From: Lysobacter sp. yr284
Lineage (GTDB): Bacteria; Pseudomonadota; Gammaproteobacteria; Xanthomonadales; Xanthomonadaceae
NCBI RefSeq assembly: GCF_900107375.1
Contig: NZ_FNPT01000001.1
Location: forward strand, 868,001 to 932,000
Reading direction: 5' to 3'
DNA: 64,000 nt
Shown here: positions 30,401-37,231 of the stretch, piece by piece
How positions within the stretch are numbered: position 1 is the stretch's first letter
Layout: each line of letters begins with the position of its first letter
Program-made: the position numbers and the translations under genes
Notes under the pieces: generated by a model
Told to the model about the DNA's origin: nothing
The model's database searches: none
Seen by the model: the letters and a program-made list of their open reading frames with translations, nothing else

Positions 30401-31595
30401 AATGCGCGAGCGCCTCGACGTGTTCGAACTCGACCCGCGCCGGCGGCGGGGTCTTGGCGGCGCCCGCATCGGCGCCGGCTTTTGTGGGAGGGGCTTCAGC
30501 CCCGATGCTCTTCGTTCCGCTCGCCGCGACCGGGCCGGAAGGCGTCGGGCCTGAAGGCCCTCCCACAGTCGCTGCGGCCGATTTCTTCGAAGAGGCGTCA
30601 GCCGCGACGCCGTCGGCCCCGCTTGCCGCGGACGGGCCGGACGGCTCGTTCAACGCAGCGGCGACCGGCGCCGCGGCCGCGGCGATCGCCGCGGGCACCG
30701 AGGTCGACGCCGCCGTCGCCGGCGCGTCCGCCGGCGCGGTGCGTTCGGCGCGCAGGCCGACCCGGTCCAGCGCCGCCGACACCATCACCCCGGCCACCCG
30801 GTGCTCGCGCAGGTCGGCCCAGGCCTCGGCCCGGCCCTGCCCGGAGTCGATCCGGATGCCGGCGATCTTCAACAGCGGCGACCAGCCCGCCAGGTCGGCG
30901 CGCACCGCGCCGGCATAGGCGCGGCCGTCGCCGCGCTTGCGGTCGAAATCCAGCACCACGTCCAGCGGCGCGGACGGCGCGCCGTCCGCGCCCGCGCTCG
31001 GCCAAGCGCGCGCGCCGGCGCGCACGCGGTCGCCGTTCACGCGCAGGCGCAGGTCGATCTTCGGCACCCGCGCGTCCAGGCCCAGGCTCGGCGCGACCAC
31101 CGCCAGCTTGGCGCCGATCACCTGCAGCTCGCCCAGGCCTTCCAGCGCCGACAGCGGATCGCCCTGGTCGGCGCGTTCCTGCCCGGGCAGGCCGCGCACT
31201 TTCCAGCGGCCGTCGTCGGCGCGCTCCAGGGTCAGGTCGAGCCCGCTCAGGCGCAGTTCGGAGAACGCCTGCCCCGGCCACACGCCGGCATACAGCGACA
31301 CCAGCATCTGCGCATCGCCGATGTTGAACGCCTGCGCGCCTTCGCCGATGCGCAGCCCGTCCAGGCGCAGCAACGGCCCGCGCCGGGTCCACTGGGTCTC
31401 GACCCGGTCGAACGCGACCGGCCGCCCGGCGCGCTGGCTCAGCCACGCCGCGACCCGGTCCGGATGGCGCTCGGCCAGCGGCAACAACTGGCTGGCCAGC
31501 GCCAGCAACGACGCCACCAGCACCAGCACCACCACCGCGCCGTAGAACGCGGCACGGCGGGCGATGCGCAGGCGGCGGCGCAGGGGCGGGGGCAT
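27405..31595 (-). CDS. yhdP: AsmA-like envelope protein YhdP (large)
   Basis: YhdP belongs to the AsmA/TamB-like group thought to carry phospholipids from the inner to the outer membrane. 1396 aa from ATG 31595 (MPPPLRRRLRIARRA): an N-terminal membrane anchor (about 16-38), DUF3971 region, and an AsmA-like C-terminus (GRMLGLLSVAQLPRRLTLDF, then LFSKGFAFDRVGGTVRFGNG). A low-complexity insert at residues about 285-385 includes GGPSGPTPSGPVAASGTKSI, encoded by an in-frame inverted REP pair (30484-30566). Order rng-yhdP-tldD is the familiar one. Confidence 0.93.
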   Translation of the reverse strand: MPPPLRRRLRIARRAAFYGAVVVLVLVASLLALASQLLPLAERHPDRVAAWLSQRAGRPVAFDRVETQWTRRGPLLRLDGLRIGEGAQAFNIGDAQMLVSLYAGVWPGQAFSELRLSGLDLTLERADDGRWKVRGLPGQERADQGDPLSALEGLGELQVIGAKLAVVAPSLGLDARVPKIDLRLRVNGDRVRAGARAWPSAGADGAPSAPLDVVLDFDRKRGDGRAYAGAVRADLAGWSPLLKIAGIRIDSGQGRAEAWADLREHRVAGVMVSAALDRVGLRAERTAPADAPATAASTSVPAAIAAAAAPVAAALNEPSGPSAASGADGVAADASSKKSAAATVGGPSGPTPSGPVAASGTKSIGAEAPPTKAGADAGAAKTPPPARVEFEHVEALAHYRLTDNGWRLDASRLRIGSGANVQTLDGLAVAGGVRYALRADRIDAGPLIAVAALSDALPERLRRWFETARPRVSLSAIAVNGHRDGPMFASARVDALGFDPVGHSPGLQGLAGTFQADADGFAFDLDPNSPMRFDWPSGFGVPHTVKLGGSVGGWREGGGWRVGTTALRIDGGDFGLRARGGMWWQGDGSRPWIDIAADLDPIRLPVAKGFWVRSQMSQRLLNWLDTALVAGTLTDAHAVVSGDLDDWPFNRNNGLFHAGGKLRGATVKFQPDWPAVEALDADIAFVGDGFSVEGGGRIAGVGVRKVQSGIERYHDGVLYVKAQTDAEAGQLLALLRQSPLHKEHADTLDNLRASGPAAVAFDMQLALREGGHTTLKGGVDLADAKLADPRWKVAFEQVRGHADFSRAGFAAENLSVLHDGAPGKLSLRAGEDYVRDKGNAFEAGLDAMSGADDLIARGPDDLAWLKPYLDGRSLWTVGISIPRTPAAKAAGASAQPPTLLQLQSNLVGTAIGLPPPLNKAAATPLQASIETPLPLGSGDVRVALGNTLALRSRNSNGKTGVRVVLGANRVDDAPPPGGLLVTGRTDTLEAIDWIALAHGDGSDDGLPLQRIDVNVQRLQLLGGVFPNTRLVVAPAARGATAVRAEGAALDGAVMIPAGEGGSIAGKFARVHWTAVNAGGGAAAAGAGGNGAHAPASAATAAAAAAKPADAAMDPAKIPALNLDIADLRFGSAALGTASVRTRPTPAGMRIDQISTRGGKQSIDLSGDWTGRGAAARTHLSATVDSGDVGALMNGFGFGGQIGGGKGKARLDAGWPGAPAAIALGSLEGSLSLDVRDGRLIEVEPGAGRMLGLLSVAQLPRRLTLDFRDLFSKGFAFDRVGGTVRFGNGSARSDDLSIDGPAASIAIRGAADLRAQSYDQTIEVRPKAANVLTAVGALAAGPVGAAIGAAANAVLQKPLGSLTSRTYRVTGPWKEPKVEVVSREQTRAAAKAPPPAG
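30484..30566. repeat. In-frame REPIN inside yhdP
   Basis: GTGGGAGGGGCTTCAGCCCC + GATGC at 30484-30508 and inverted GCGTCGGGCCTGAAGGCCCT + CCCAC at 30542-30566, with the conserved spacer (CTCGCCGCGACCGGGCCGGA). A more decayed half (AAGAGGCGTCAGCCGCGACG) lies near 30590. The 83-bp element sits inside the coding frame of yhdP without breaking it. Confidence 0.92.
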
Positions 31596-31730
31596 CAGCG
31601 GGCCGCGCCGCAGTGCGCGGCGCTCAGGCGAGGGGCGAAACCCGCAACGGGGACTGCAGCGGCCGCGCACGCGCGCAGCGACGCGGAACGGCTGCCGCCG
31701 CTGCCCGCCGCCCGCGCCCGGCGTGCCGCT

Positions 31731-33218
31731 TTAAAGCAACACCACATCGAACTGCTCCTGCGCATACTGGTCGTCGGCCTGGAACCGGATCGACTTGCCG
31801 AGGAACTCCTCCAGCTCGGCCACCGCCGCCGACTCCTCGTCGGTGATCCGCGCCACCACCTTGGGCGAGGCGATCACCAGCAGCCGCGCCGCGTCGAACT
31901 GGCGCACCTGGCGGACGATGTCGCGGAAAATCTCGTAGGTCACCGTCTCCGGCGTCTTCAGCGTGCCGCGCCCGCCGCACTCGTGGCAGGCCTCGCTGAG
32001 CTGGCGCTCCAGGCTCTCGGTGGTGCGCTTGCGGGTCATCTCCACCAGGCCCAGCGGCGAGAACTCGTACACCGTGGTCTTGGCGTGGTCGCGGGTCAGC
32101 GACTTCTCCAGCTGGCGCAGCACCTGGCGCTTGTGCTCCGGGTCGGTCATGTCGATGAAGTCGATGATGATGATCCCGCCGAGGTTGCGCAGCCGCAGTT
32201 GCCGGGCGACCGACTGGGCCGCCTCCAGGTTGGTGCGGTAAACGGTTTCCTCCAGGTTGCGTTGACCCAGGAACGAACCGGTGTTCACGTCGATGGTGGT
32301 CATCGCCTCGGTTTGGTCGATCACCAGGTAGCCGCCGGACTTCAGCGGCACCTCCTTGTCGAGCGCGCGCTGGATCTCGTCCTCGACCCCGTACAGGTCG
32401 AAGATCGGCCGCGCGCCGGTGTAGTGCTCGATCTTCTCGGCCAGCCCCGGCATGTACTGGGCGGCGAAGCTGCGCAGGCGCTCGCTGGTCTCGCGCGAGT
32501 CGACCTTGACCTTCTCCACGTCGCGCCGGATCAGGTCGCGCACCGCGCGCAGCGGCAGGCTCAGGTCCTCGTACACGCGCTCGCCGATCTTGCTGCTGCG
32601 CGACTTCTCCGCGATCAGCGCCCAGGCCCGGCTCAGGTAGGCGATGTCCTCGGCCAGCGCTTCCTCCGGCTGGCCCTCGGCGTTGGTGCGCACGATGTAG
32701 CCGTGCTGCTCGGTCGACGGCGCCAGCGCGGTCACCAGCGACTTCAGCCGCGCGCGCTCGCCCTCGTCCTCGATCCGCGCCGACACCCCGACCACGCGCG
32801 TGCGCGGCAGCAGCACCAGGTAGCGCGAGGGGATCGACAATTGCGTGGTCAGGCGCGCGCCCTTGCTGCCGATCGGGTCCTTGACCACCTGCACCACGAT
32901 TTCCTGGCCTTCGCGCAGCAGCTCGGCGATCGGCCGGGTCGGCGCCGGCGGCAACGGCGCTTCGTCGCCCTCGCCTTCGCCGAGCTGGCTGGGCTTGACG
33001 ATGTCGGCCGCGTGCAGGAACGCCGCGCGCTCCAGGCCGATCTCGACGAACGCCGCCTGCATCCCGGGCATGACCCGCTGCACCTTGCCCTTGTAGATGT
33101 TGCCGACCACCCCGCGGCGCCAGCCGCGCTCGATGTGCAGCTCCTGCAGCATGCCGTTCTCGACCACGGCGACGCGGGTTTCGCGCGGGGTGACGTTGAC
33201 CAGGATTTCTTCAGTCAT
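31731..33218 (-). CDS. rng: Ribonuclease G
   Basis: Endoribonuclease that matures the 5' end of 16S rRNA and cleaves mRNAs. 495 aa. The N-terminal S1 domain is seen in VVGNIYKGKVQRVMPGMQAA, then FVEIGLERAAFLH. The catalytic Asp pair of the RNase E/G family is D310 (MTTIDVNTGSF) and D353 (IIIIDFIDM), spaced by 43 as in RNase E. The Zn-link motif CHECGGRGTLKTPETV is present near residue 415. maf lies upstream and yhdP downstream on the same strand, a conserved order in related genomes. Confidence 0.97.
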   Translation of the reverse strand: MTEEILVNVTPRETRVAVVENGMLQELHIERGWRRGVVGNIYKGKVQRVMPGMQAAFVEIGLERAAFLHAADIVKPSQLGEGEGDEAPLPPAPTRPIAELLREGQEIVVQVVKDPIGSKGARLTTQLSIPSRYLVLLPRTRVVGVSARIEDEGERARLKSLVTALAPSTEQHGYIVRTNAEGQPEEALAEDIAYLSRAWALIAEKSRSSKIGERVYEDLSLPLRAVRDLIRRDVEKVKVDSRETSERLRSFAAQYMPGLAEKIEHYTGARPIFDLYGVEDEIQRALDKEVPLKSGGYLVIDQTEAMTTIDVNTGSFLGQRNLEETVYRTNLEAAQSVARQLRLRNLGGIIIIDFIDMTDPEHKRQVLRQLEKSLTRDHAKTTVYEFSPLGLVEMTRKRTTESLERQLSEACHECGGRGTLKTPETVTYEIFRDIVRQVRQFDAARLLVIASPKVVARITDEESAAVAELEEFLGKSIRFQADDQYAQEQFDVVLL

Positions 33219-33419
33219 GAGGCGGCGCGGGTCCGGTGCGGGGGGCGTGGAAACGATCGGGGAAACGGCGTGTCGGGGAAATACGGAAGAACGCGGCGTG
33301 GGCGGCGCGCGACGGGCGCGGGACCAAGATAGCGCGCGGCGCCCGCAGGATCGGAGCCGATGCGGCAGGCTAAGTTCCGCCGCGTCGGAAAAACGCCCGC
33401 GGCGCAGGCCCGGCGCCGG

Positions 33420-33989
33420 CTAGGCGCCCAGGCCGAACTCGCGCAGCAGCCGCGCGGTCTCGTGCAGCGGCAGCCCCATCACGCCCGAATAGCTGCCGGC
33501 CAGATGGCTGACGAACACCTCCGCGCCGCCCTGGATGGCGTAGGCGCCGGCCTTGCCCATCGGCTCGCCGCCGGCGACGTAGCGCTCGATCTGGCCTTCG
33601 TCGAGCGCGGCGAAGCTGACGTCCGACACCGACACCGCCTGCGCCTCGCGCGCCGGCGTGACCAGCGACACCGCGCTGATCACCTGGTGGGTGCGGCCGG
33701 ACAGCCGCCGCAGCATGGCGCGGGCGTCCTCCGCATCGCGCGGCTTGCCGAACACCTCGTCGTCGAGCACCACCTCGGTATCGGCGCCGAGCACCACCGC
33801 GGCCGGGTTGGCGACCACCTTCAGCAGGCCGGCGCCGGCCTTCTCGCGCGCCACCCTGCGCACGTAGTCGGCGGCGGGCTCGCCGGGCTGGCGTCGTTCG
33901 GGAATATCGAGATCGATGAGGCCGAATTCCAGGCCGAGCCGGCCGAGCAATTCGCGTCGCCGCGGCGACTGGGAGGCTAGATAGAGCAT
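33420..33989 (-). CDS. maf: Maf family nucleoside triphosphate pyrophosphatase
   Basis: Hydrolyses non-canonical or excess NTPs (dTTP/UTP type) to monophosphate and pyrophosphate. 189 aa from ATG 33989 ([15 protein letters not shown]); an in-frame ATG at 34001 would add four residues. [10 protein letters not shown] binds the triphosphate, D70 in LGADTEVV is the expected catalytic residue, [28 protein letters not shown] and [20 protein letters not shown] are family blocks. The ending [12 protein letters not shown] is typical of the YhdE subtype. Upstream of rng. Confidence 0.95.
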   Translation of the reverse strand: MLYLASQSPRRRELLGRLGLEFGLIDLDIPERRQPGEPAADYVRRVAREKAGAGLLKVVANPAAVVLGADTEVVLDDEVFGKPRDAEDARAMLRRLSGRTHQVISAVSLVTPAREAQAVSVSDVSFAALDEGQIERYVAGGEPMGKAGAYAIQGGAEVFVSHLAGSYSGVMGLPLHETARLLREFGLGA

Positions 33990-34113
33990 GCGCGAAAGCA
34001 TAACCCGCGCTGACTGAGCGCCGCCCCAAGCCCGACGGCGCAAACCCCGCACCGAATCACGGTTCGTTAACCGGTTCAGCAAGACCCTTACCTCGTCCCT
34101 CAAGGAGTTCCAC

Positions 34114-34914
34114 ATGACCCGGTCGTCGTCCTCGCCGCTCGTCCGCCTGCCGTCGCTGTCGCCCCGCCTGTCCCGCCTGTCGTTGCGCCCGCTGGCGCTC
34201 GCCGCCGTCCTCGCCTTCGGAGCCGCAACCGCCATGACCGCGTCCGCCCAGACCGCGCCCTACGTCGCCACCGACGGCACCCTGCTGTCGGTGTCGGCCG
34301 AATCCACCGCCAAGCGCACCCCCAACATCGCCACCGTCTCCACCGGCGTGGTCACCCAGGCCGCCGACGCCAACGCGGCGATGCGCGCCAACGCCGAGCA
34401 GATGGCCAAGGTCGTCGCCGCGATCAAGGCCGCCGGCATCGCCGAGCGCGACATCCAGACCAGCGGCATCAACCTCAACCCGCAGTACCGCTACCAGGAA
34501 AACCAGCCGCCGCAGATCACCGGCTACCAGGCCAACAACAACGTCAACATCGTGATCCGCGACATTTCCAAGGTCGGCAAGATCCTCGACTCGCTGGTCG
34601 CCACCGGCGCCAACCAGATCAACGGCCCGACCTTCGACCTCGACGACAAGGACAAGGACGCCGCCTTCGACGAAGCCCGCCGCGGCGCCATCGAGAAGGC
34701 CCAGGCCCGCGCCGAGATGTACGCCAAGACCCTGGGCATGAAGGTGCGCCGCATCGTCAGCGTCAGCGAGGGCGGCCGCTTCGCCCCGCCGATGCCGATG
34801 CCGATGATGGCCATGCGCATGGAGAAGGCCGGCGCCGCCGCCGACACCTCGGTGTCGCCGGGCGAGAACAGCCTGTCGATGAACCTCGACGTCGTGTTCG
34901 AGCTGGGCAAGTGA
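34114..34914 (+). CDS. SIMPL domain (DUF541) periplasmic protein
   Basis: A 266-aa exported protein. The N-terminus is long and Ser/Arg/Leu-rich, ending in a hydrophobic core ([20 protein letters not shown]), with likely cleavage after SAQ. AAGGAG lies 8 nt before ATG 34114, supporting this start. The remainder is SIMPL/DUF541: [77 protein letters not shown]. coli YggE of this family is linked to oxidative stress; the mechanism is unknown. Followed at 1 nt by a 58-codon ORF. Confidence 0.93.
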   Translation: MTRSSSSPLVRLPSLSPRLSRLSLRPLALAAVLAFGAATAMTASAQTAPYVATDGTLLSVSAESTAKRTPNIATVSTGVVTQAADANAAMRANAEQMAKVVAAIKAAGIAERDIQTSGINLNPQYRYQENQPPQITGYQANNNVNIVIRDISKVGKILDSLVATGANQINGPTFDLDDKDKDAAFDEARRGAIEKAQARAEMYAKTLGMKVRRIVSVSEGGRFAPPMPMPMMAMRMEKAGAAADTSVSPGENSLSMNLDVVFELGK

Positions 34915-34915
34915 G

Positions 34916-35092
34916 ATGAGCGGCAAGAAGACCGTGCCGGGCGGTTCCGACCCGCGTCCGGGCCGCAGCCCGGGCTATCCCGAGCCGCAGCCGCAGGACC
35001 GCGAGGACGCGCACCGGCCCAAGCGCCCCAAGCCCAACCCCGACGAGGGCGGGCTGGAGCGCGAGCCGGAGACCGGGCCGGGCCAGGACTGA
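34916..35092 (+). CDS. 58-aa Pro-rich hypothetical protein
   Basis: An ATG 1 nt after the SIMPL stop opens a 58-codon frame: MSGKKTVPGGSDPRPG, a Pro/Glu/Arg-rich middle and an acidic end (EREPETGPGQD). No Cys, no hydrophobic stretch, so a disordered cytoplasmic peptide. It ends 29 nt before a strong terminator, so it sits inside the SIMPL transcription unit. Coding status rests on position and start spacing only. Confidence 0.6.
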   Translation: MSGKKTVPGGSDPRPGRSPGYPEPQPQDREDAHRPKRPKPNPDEGGLEREPETGPGQD

Positions 35093-35120
35093 AGCCGGCT
35101 GCGGTGGCGCAGTGACCAAG

Positions 35121-35152
35121 ACGAGGCCCGCGCAAGCGGGCCTCGTCGTTTT
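35121..35152 (+). terminator. Rho-independent terminator after the SIMPL unit
   Basis: ACGAGGCCCGC (35121-35131), loop GCAA, GCGGGCCTCGT (35136-35146), then CGTTTTC. A perfect 11-bp stem. The following 430 nt up to the TonB-like gene hold no feature I recognise. Confidence 0.92.
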
Positions 35153-35581
35153 CGCGGGTGCGCAGCGGGTATGGCTGCGTCGCCGCGGCTGCGCGCCTGC
35201 ATGCGTTCGGGCGCGGACGCGCGCATGGCCTGCACGCGAGTCAGACCCGACGACGCACGACAAGTGGCCAAGCGCATGACCGGCCGAACGCCGTTGCCGG
35301 TCGTTCAGGCAAGCTGCCCCTCGCCGGGCTGCGCGCGCGCGGCGCATGGCGCCGGAAATGGGCGCCGATCCCCGCACGAATCCAGACGTTGCCGGCCCGC
35401 TCGCCTCGCTGCGTGCGGCCGCCCTGCCCCCTCGCCTCCACCCAAAGTCGCAAACGAGAACCGCTTGCATCCGCGCCGGGACCCAGCGCATTTTTGTGAC
35501 ACGGCGCCGTCTTCAGCTTCAACCCCGCGGGCGGTACCGGGCCGTTGTCACTGCTGCACGACAAACTCAAGGAGGATGCCC

Positions 35582-36265
35582 ATGGTCCGCACGCTCCCGT
35601 CCCATCACGCCCACGAATCCCTGGACGGCACCCGCATCGCCGCCAACGCCGGCGCCATCGCCTTCAACGCCGCCATGCTGATGCTCATGCTGGCGCCGCT
35701 GAGCGCGCCGCAGTTGATCCAGAAATCGCTCGACCCGGTGACCGACATCGTCCTGCTGCCGCGCCCGCCAAGGCCGATCGACCCGCCGAAGCCGCCGCCG
35801 AAGCCGGAACCGGTGCGCACGATCGTCAAAGACCCGCCGCCGCAGATCCAGCGCCCGGTGCAGCAGGAGGTCGCGCCGCCGCAGGAAGTCGTGGTCGACC
35901 AACCCGCGCTGCCGATGGATTTCCAGGGCGTCGAGCAGGTCGCGATCGCCACCCCGCCGAGCACCGGCATCGGCCGCGGAACCATCGAAGGCGCGACCCT
36001 GCAGGTGCTGCGCAACCCGGCGCCGACCTATCCGGTCGACGCGATCCGCAACAACCTCACCGGCACGGTCGAGCTGGAGATCCTGGTCGGCATCGACGGC
36101 AAGCCGCTGGAGGTCAGCGTCGTGCGCAGCAGCGGCCACCGCTCGCTCGACCAGGCCGCGCGCAAGGTCGTGCTGCAACGCTGGACGTTCCAGCCGGCGA
36201 TGGAGAACGGCCAGGCCGTGCAGGCGCGCGGCCGCGTGCCGATCCAGTTCAAGCTCGATCAGTAG
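35582..36265 (+). CDS. tonB: TonB-like energy transducer
   Basis: TonB proteins couple inner-membrane proton motive force (ExbB/ExbD) to outer-membrane TonB-dependent receptors. 227 aa: a cytoplasmic N-terminus, one hydrophobic segment (about 20-42, NAGAIAFNAAMLMLMLAPLS), a Pro-rich spacer (RPPRPIDPPKPPPKPEPV), and the TonB C-terminal domain (about 145-227, with NPAPTYPVDAIRNNLTGTVE and RWTFQPAMENGQAVQARG). AAGGAGG ends 6 nt before ATG 35582; an ATG at 35576 overlaps it and is less likely. No exbBD nearby. Symbol is by family; the host may carry several TonBs. Confidence 0.9.
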   Translation: MVRTLPSHHAHESLDGTRIAANAGAIAFNAAMLMLMLAPLSAPQLIQKSLDPVTDIVLLPRPPRPIDPPKPPPKPEPVRTIVKDPPPQIQRPVQQEVAPPQEVVVDQPALPMDFQGVEQVAIATPPSTGIGRGTIEGATLQVLRNPAPTYPVDAIRNNLTGTVELEILVGIDGKPLEVSVVRSSGHRSLDQAARKVVLQRWTFQPAMENGQAVQARGRVPIQFKLDQ

Positions 36266-36348
36266 CGGCGAGGCGCTCGTCGGCGCGACGCAAGCCGCCG
36301 CCGCCGAACCGGCTGCGCAAGGCCCTCGCCCGAGGGCCTTGCGCTTTT

Positions 36349-36431
36349 GCGGGAGGGCCTTCAGGCCCGATGCTGTTGTCCCCGATCGCCGCGAACCGGG
36401 CGCAAGGCATCGGGTCTGAAGGCCCTCCCGC
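36349..36431. repeat. REPIN (type-B REP pair)
   Basis: GCGGGAGGGCCTTCAGGCCC + GATGC (36349-36373) and inverted GCATCGGGTCTGAAGGCCCT + CCCGC (36407-36431), with the conserved GATCGCCGCGAACCGGGC spacer. Lies between the convergent tonB and rlmH genes. Confidence 0.92.
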
Positions 36432-36474
36432 AAACGCGAAAAACAGCGTGCCCGCCGGCGCTGCCGCGCAACGA

Positions 36475-36945
36475 TCAGGCGCGGTGATAAGGATGATTGG
36501 CCAACAGCGCCGCCGCCCGGTACAACTGCTCGGCCGCGACCAGCCGCACCAACATGTGCGGCAAGGTCAGCGGCCCCAGCGACCATTGCTCGTCGGCGCG
36601 CGCCAGCGTGTCCGGCGCATGCCCCTCCGGCCCGCCGATCAGGAACGCCAGGTCGCGCCCCTGCCCGCGCCAATGCTCCAGGCGCTGCGCCAGTTGCTCG
36701 GACGTCCACAACCGTCCGCGCCCTTCCAGCGCCACCACGCAGGCGTTCTTCGGCAACGCCGCCAACACCCGCACGCCCTCGTCGGCGGTCGCGCGCGCCG
36801 CGTCGCGGCCCTTGCCGCGCAGGCCCGGCTCGATCTCCACCAACTCCAGCGGCAACCAGTGCGACAAACGCTTCTGGTACTCGCCGAAGCCTTCGGCGAC
36901 CCAGCGCGGGGCGCGTTCGCCGACGGCGATCAGTTTGCTCTTCAT
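36475..36945 (-). CDS. rlmH: 23S rRNA pseudouridine(1915)-N3-methyltransferase RlmH
   Basis: SPOUT methyltransferase that methylates pseudouridine 1915 in helix 69 of 23S rRNA, acting on the 70S ribosome. 156 aa from ATG 36945 (MKSKLIAVGERAP). Family blocks: GFGEYQKRLSHWLPLELVEI, LEGRGRLWTSEQLAQRLEHW, FLIGGPEGHAPDTLARADEQ, and the C-terminal SLGPLTLPHMLVRLVAAEQL, then YRAAALLANHPYHRA. Usually next to rsfS; here rsfS is 18 kb away (55095), with the ppiD-to-tig block between. Confidence 0.96.
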   Translation of the reverse strand: MKSKLIAVGERAPRWVAEGFGEYQKRLSHWLPLELVEIEPGLRGKGRDAARATADEGVRVLAALPKNACVVALEGRGRLWTSEQLAQRLEHWRGQGRDLAFLIGGPEGHAPDTLARADEQWSLGPLTLPHMLVRLVAAEQLYRAAALLANHPYHRA

Positions 36946-37059
36946 GCGCGCATGGTAGCCCGGCGGCGGCGGACGCGATGCGCAGGCGCGGCCGGCATCG
37001 CGCTGCAATGCCGCGATGACGGCTCGCCCCGCAGCGCTGCGTCGCAACGGCTCAATCCC

Positions 37060-37084
37060 TGTAGGAGCGGCGCAAGCCGCGACC
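37060..37084 (+). repeat. Type-A REP element
   Basis: TGTAGGAGCGGCGCAAGCCG + CGACC, perfect copy, upstream of rlmH in the gap to ppiD. Confidence 0.9.
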
Positions 37085-37172
37085 ACGACAACCAAACCAC
37101 CGCGCCCGCAAGCTTCCGCTGCGCGCGCTTGGGTTTGCGACGAACACGAAACCCGCCACCCGCGCCGCAAAA

Positions 37173-37204
37173 CGAAAAGGCCCGGCGATCGCCGGGCCTT
37201 TTCG
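37173..37204. terminator. Terminator downstream of ppiD
   Basis: Perfect palindrome GGCCCGGCGATCGCCGGGCC flanked by CGAAAA and TTTTCG, 28 nt after the ppiD stop on the - strand. Symmetric, so it works in both directions. Confidence 0.9.
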
Positions 37205-37231
37205 CTCACGCAGGTCGGGCGAATCCGCGCC

